Assembly: GCA_902795835.1 (NCBI GenBank) | Contig: CADBNA010000145.1 | Span: 1 to 27,662 of the forward strand | DNA length: 27,662 nucleotides | Origin: an uncultured Lachnospiraceae bacterium | GTDB taxonomy: Bacteria > Bacillota_A > Clostridia > Lachnospirales > Lachnospiraceae | Direction: 5' to 3' | Shown here: positions 24,471 through 27,662 of the stretch, in pieces | How the letters are laid out: each line of letters starts with the position of its first letter | Numbering within the stretch: position 1 is the first letter of the stretch | Translations under genes and position numbers: made by a program | Notes under the pieces: generated by a model | Database searches by the model: none | What the model saw: the letters and a program-made list of their open reading frames with translations, nothing else | What the model was told of the DNA's origin: nothing

Positions 24471-25118
24471 TCATGAAACCTGCCCTGCCACTATTCCCGC
24501 CAGCAGACGTCCCAGCTTTTTCTGGTTTTCCTCATCCATATGTATGCCGTCAGCGTCACTGACCTTTACATGCTCCGCTGCATTGAAAAAGCAGCATCCA
24601 TATGTGCCGGCAAGCTGCCTGTACCATTCGGGCAGTTCTTCTGACACTTTCTGTGCCTGTTCGTATCCGAAGCTGTCGCCCAGCCAGGAATCCCGGATCG
24701 CCGGCGATACGGAAGGCGGCGCCACCAGCAGCAGCTGAAATGGCTCCGGGCATCGGAACATGCGGAAGGACAGGATCTTTTCAAGGAATATCTGCATCTC
24801 TCCCGCGACATCCATCGCGGAATAGGAAAACTTGCGTTTGCAGTCATTTACCCCCAGCATGACGATCACCCAGTTCAGGGGAGAATGCGACTCCAGACAC
24901 GGCCCGATATATTTCAGACCGTTCTTTTCTCCCTCTGCAGGGTCATCTGTCGCAATCGTCCGGCCGTTCTGCCCCTCTTCGATAACCTTATAACCTTCTC
25001 CGAGTACAGACTGCATGACCATCGGCCACCTGCTGCTCTCCGGAAAGCGCACTTTGTTTACCGGGTCATAGCCCCAGGTCAGAGAATCTCCGAAGCAGAG
25101 AATATGCTTTTTTTCCAT
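24471..25118 (-). CDS. SGNH/GDSL-family hydrolase
   Basis: The product is 215 aa. Catalytic blocks are clear: block I GDSLTWGYDP (Ser12), block II glycine in EEGQNGRT, block III LGVND (Asn91), and block V DGIHMD (Asp190, His193). It resembles the arylesterase/acyl-CoA-thioesterase-like group that hydrolyses esters, often sugar O-acetyl groups. No signal peptide is present, so it acts in the cytosol. AAAGGA precedes the ATG by about 10 bases. It lies in the operon 56 bases after the ATP-grasp gene; together with the esterase, the operon encodes two unrelated ester hydrolases and one acetyltransferase. Confidence 0.88.
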   Translation of the reverse strand: MEKKHILCFGDSLTWGYDPVNKVRFPESSRWPMVMQSVLGEGYKVIEEGQNGRTIATDDPAEGEKNGLKYIGPCLESHSPLNWVIVMLGVNDCKRKFSYSAMDVAGEMQIFLEKILSFRMFRCPEPFQLLLVAPPSVSPAIRDSWLGDSFGYEQAQKVSEELPEWYRQLAGTYGCCFFNAAEHVKVSDADGIHMDEENQKKLGRLLAGIVAGQVS

Positions 25119-25174
25119 ATGTTTTTTCCTTTCAGACTTCCGTGGTCAGTCTTTTATCTTTTCCGGCCCGGGGA

Positions 25175-26356
25175 TCATCCCTGTACCCATCTGATGAACG
25201 CCTCTGTCTCATCAAAGGTTTTGAATTTCGCCGTGTACATATAACGGCCCATCTGCGGCCAGTTCATCTGCGGCATTTCCTCCTGCATAACCATGTTTTC
25301 GCCGTAGCGTGCCATGATATCTTCATGGGTATGCTGATAGATGTGCCCGTCTTTGCGGCTGGCGTAGACACAATAGAAATGTTCCGGTCCTTCCGGTTTG
25401 CTGCGGACATCCGAAGCCACCATATCGGCATAGATCTGGTATACATCTGTCGAATGGGCAAAATTCATCATATCCGGCGTGTAACCGCCCGCGGGGCGCA
25501 TGTTGACCTCCAGGGCAGCAAAGTCTCCCACCTCACCCAGACCCTTGCGGGCCCTGGTCAGCCGGAAAAACTCCAGATGCACAAACCGCCTGTCCACGCC
25601 AAAGGCCTTCACGGTCTCCCTGCCCAGTCTGCGCAGCTTTTCCGGCACCTCCGGGCAGGTGTAGTACATCAGGTCCAGATCGCGGTTGACAATGTCCATC
25701 ACGGGCGGCCAGACTGTCATGCTCTCAAACAGAGGTTCACAGCGGGTATCCGTGATGGCATCATAGGAGCAGATTTCGCCCTGTATAAACTCCTCCATCA
25801 CGTAAGGATGTTCCGGCAGCTGATCATAGAACGCCTCGAAGTCAGCGTCGTTCTCCAGCCTCCAGGTATTGGTCGCGCCAACGCCGATATCCGGCTTGAC
25901 TATCACGGGATATCCTACCTTTTCGATGAACGCCCGGCCCGCCTCGCGCGAAGAAACCATGTGCTGCCGCGCGGTTGGGATTTTCGCCTGAAGATAGATG
26001 CCCTTCATCAGCGACTTCTCCTTGATAAAGCCGATACGGTCGGACTGTATTCCGGTCGTGACATTGAAATCAGTCCTCAGGCGGGCGTCCTGCTCCAGCC
26101 AGTATTCGTTCATGGACTCAATCCAGTCGATCCTGCCGTACCTGAACGCAAAATAAGCCACGGCGCGGTAGACCTGGTCATAGTCTTCCAGAGAATCTAC
26201 CTTGTAGTATTCTGTCAGGGCATCCTTCAGCGGAGCTTCCAGACTGTCATAGGCCGAATCGCCTATGCCCAGCACGTTAATGCCGTTCTTATGCAGCCGG
26301 TCGCAGAACTGCCAGTAGGTATGCGGAAAATTTGGAGAGATGAATACAAAATTCAT
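25175..26356 (-). CDS. ATP-grasp carboxylate-amine ligase-like protein
   Basis: The product is 393 aa. An N-terminal pre-ATP-grasp Rossmann unit (FVFISPNFPHTYW, then NVLGIGD) is followed by the ATP-grasp fold: VGYPVIVKPDIGVGATNTW (about 150-168; ATP lysine and glycine-rich loop), YVMEEFIQGEICSYDA (about 195-210), and the metal-binding ALEVNMRPAGGYTPD (about 297-311). It belongs with the short carbamoyl-phosphate-synthase-like or biotin-carboxylase-like ligases that join a carboxylate to an amine or thiol via acyl phosphate. No biotin or CPSase partner is nearby, so a small-molecule or peptide ligase is more likely. AGAGGA precedes the ATG at 26356; an extension to 26449 has no ribosome site. 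It lies 102 bases after the esterase gene, a pairing I recognise from other genomes. Confidence 0.85.
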   Translation of the reverse strand: MNFVFISPNFPHTYWQFCDRLHKNGINVLGIGDSAYDSLEAPLKDALTEYYKVDSLEDYDQVYRAVAYFAFRYGRIDWIESMNEYWLEQDARLRTDFNVTTGIQSDRIGFIKEKSLMKGIYLQAKIPTARQHMVSSREAGRAFIEKVGYPVIVKPDIGVGATNTWRLENDADFEAFYDQLPEHPYVMEEFIQGEICSYDAITDTRCEPLFESMTVWPPVMDIVNRDLDLMYYTCPEVPEKLRRLGRETVKAFGVDRRFVHLEFFRLTRARKGLGEVGDFAALEVNMRPAGGYTPDMMNFAHSTDVYQIYADMVASDVRSKPEGPEHFYCVYASRKDGHIYQHTHEDIMARYGENMVMQEEMPQMNWPQMGRYMYTAKFKTFDETEAFIRWVQG

Positions 26357-26458
26357 TAATGAAGTCCTCTTTTCTTCGATACAGACCCTTCCGGATCCTG
26401 TTAACGCTTCACCCTGGCGTTCTGCACATGTTCTGCCGGAGCGCTTCATGCCGGAGCT

Positions 26459-27199
26459 TTACTGTTCATCCAGCAGGAAGGGCAGGAAATAGCGCAGCTG
26501 TCTGAACCACCAGGGCCAGTCATGATTAACATCAAAACCCCAGAAATCACACCAGGCGTGAATCCCTTTCTGTTTAAACACGCTCTGCAGAAAACGCAGT
26601 GTGCGGACACCGTCCTCCTCCCAGGCCCCCTGCCCCACACAGAAGATGATTTTCTTTTGATTGTACAGTTCAATGTAGGGGTGGTCAGCGGGCATATTGG
26701 GCAGGAAACGCTCCGGCGAGTTTTCGTAGAGCGTGGGATTCATGAAGCCGTCAAAGAAATAATCCGTGTCGTATACGCCTGACAGCGCCATCATGCCTGC
26801 AAACAGATCGGGGCGGCGCAGAAAAGTGATCGCGGCGTGATTTGCACCCATGCTCAGACCCGTCACCATCGGAAGCCGGCCGTTCCGGTCCCGGATCAGC
26901 GGAATGACCTGATCCGTAATGTAGCGGAAATACTGTTCCTGCCGCCCGGCACGCCGGTCCGGGTCACCGCTTTTATCAGACCAGCTCTCCGTATCCACCG
27001 TATCCACAACAAACAGCTGAATGCGGCCCTCTTCAATGTAGTCGCCAAGATGGGCAATCAGGCCAAAATCTTCCCATTGACGGCACATGCCGTCCTGTGT
27101 CGGGAATACCAGGAACGGAATGCCGCTGCCGCCGTATATCATCATATGCATGTCCCTGTCAAGGGAAGGACTGTAATGGGACAGCGCCTCCTTATACAT
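26459..27199 (-). CDS. COG4947-like alpha/beta-hydrolase esterase
   Basis: The product is 246 aa. The nucleophile elbow is GLSMGANHAA (Ser116), the early strand GSGIPFLVFPTQDG is a hallmark of the COG4947/putative-esterase (Fes-like) group, and the catalytic histidine is probably in FDVNHDWPWW near the end, with an Asp between. It is cytosolic, with no signal peptide. The ATG at 27199 overlaps the previous gene's stop by 8 bases, and GGAG lies 7 bases upstream, so translation is coupled. Neighbours suggest that it releases or transfers an ester of the compound handled by the ATP-grasp ligase; the substrate is unknown. Confidence 0.85.
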   Translation of the reverse strand: MYKEALSHYSPSLDRDMHMMIYGGSGIPFLVFPTQDGMCRQWEDFGLIAHLGDYIEEGRIQLFVVDTVDTESWSDKSGDPDRRAGRQEQYFRYITDQVIPLIRDRNGRLPMVTGLSMGANHAAITFLRRPDLFAGMMALSGVYDTDYFFDGFMNPTLYENSPERFLPNMPADHPYIELYNQKKIIFCVGQGAWEEDGVRTLRFLQSVFKQKGIHAWCDFWGFDVNHDWPWWFRQLRYFLPFLLDEQ

Positions 27200-27662
27200 T
27201 TATTTTCTCCGTATTGCAGCTGATCCTGTAGTTTTCCAGGGTTAATGTGTCGTTTTCAGAATACCGGTACCGGTTTATAATGGTCAGCTTCTCCGGCAGA
27301 TCGCCTCTTTCGGCATACTGCGGCCTGACAAGAACCTCTTCTTCAAAAACCAGGTCCGGATCCATATCGAGTTCCTCTTCCCGGCTCAGCAAGAGTTCGA
27401 TTCTGTCCCCGGCGGATTCCGGCCTGAGAACCTCTTCCGTATTTCTGCTGGAGCAGGTGCAGATGACATGTACGCCGTCATTCAGGAGCTTGTCCACCAG
27501 CATAAACATGAAAGTAAATTCCCCTGCCAGTAAAACGGCATCTGCCTCCAGGCTCTCAATCTTTTCCGCATACTCCCTGACAAGCGCCCGGAGATCCTCT
27601 GTATCAAACCAGGGCTCCACCTTCGGAAAAGGGAGATCCACGGTCTCTCCGTATACCTTTGC
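27192..27662 (-). CDS. Small protein of unknown function (5' end outside window)
   Basis: The frame is open to the window edge and stops with TAA at 27192-27194, so 156 residues are visible and the N-terminus is missing. A GTG at 27641 could serve as a start, but the open codons before it (encoding AKVYGET) continue the same conserved-looking run, so the real start is probably beyond the edge. The segment YGETVDLPFPKVEPWFD, a helix with REYAEKIESLEADAVLL, and GEFTFMFMLVDKLLNDGVHVIC suggest a small Rossmann-like alpha/beta domain. The pattern (G-E-x-VDLPFP, then GEFTF) recalls small hypothetical proteins I have seen elsewhere, some perhaps near CRISPR loci, but I cannot name a family. The last ~70 residues are acidic and differ in character. 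It overlaps the esterase gene by 8 bases. Confidence 0.6.
   Translation of the reverse strand, partial: AKVYGETVDLPFPKVEPWFDTEDLRALVREYAEKIESLEADAVLLAGEFTFMFMLVDKLLNDGVHVICTCSSRNTEEVLRPESAGDRIELLLSREEELDMDPDLVFEEEVLVRPQYAERGDLPEKLTIINRYRYSENDTLTLENYRISCNTEKINV

Noticed and set aside
25142..26359. A 405-codon open frame on the plus strand
   Set aside because: It mirrors the ATP-grasp gene and contains no domain signature.

Overview
The window looks like a chromosomal segment of a moderately GC-rich Clostridia bacterium, most likely a Lachnospiraceae-type gut anaerobe. The signs are strong GGAGG-type ribosome sites, sigma-A style promoters, an OhrR/MarR regulator, a NuoF/GltD-type flavoprotein beside mobA, an MglB-like lipoprotein, and the Clostridia-type vWA and macro-domain families. 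This is inference from gene content; no rRNA or other phylogenetic marker is present. No tRNA, rRNA, CRISPR array, phage gene or intact insertion sequence was seen.

Layout. 1-137: the 3' end of a TraX-like membrane protein gene (+) runs into three tandem 31-bp repeats that also hold the stop codon of the convergent gene. 134-1657 (-): secreted RsiV/DUF3298-like protein. 1976-4997 (+): a zinc-ribbon membrane protein and a secreted, triplicated TPM-domain protein. 4998-5399: intergenic, with small hairpins, an intrinsic terminator and a 188-bp inverted repeat. 5400-9796 (-): apparent operon OhrR-like regulator, CDF metal exporter (Mn-type ligand set), PerM/AI-2E family permease, COG2509 flavoprotein, with an OhrR-type operator over the promoter. 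9956-11381 (+): sugar-phosphate isomerase-like TIM barrel and an HD hydrolase. 11492-14888 (+): Fe-S/FAD oxidoreductase, mobA, patatin-like phospholipase. 14866-19663 (-): operon of cytoplasmic hybrid histidine kinase, an asparagine-synthetase homologue lacking the catalytic N-terminus, and an orphan sugar-binding lipoprotein. 19831-21150 (+): AlaX-type editing hydrolase. 21317-21934 (+): unknown membrane protein. 21952-22623 (-): vWA protein. 22731-27662 (-): compact operon of an unknown small protein (cut by the window edge), COG4947-like esterase, ATP-grasp ligase, SGNH hydrolase, GNAT acetyltransferase, and a macro-domain protein with an XRE-like C-terminal domain, closed by a clear terminator.

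The best candidates for undescribed biology are the last operon (a ligase/esterase/acetyltransferase set ending in a macro-XRE protein, next to a vWA gene), the histidine kinase / truncated AsnB / binding-lipoprotein operon, and the OhrR-headed metal-export operon. All functional links between neighbours are inferred from spacing and strand.
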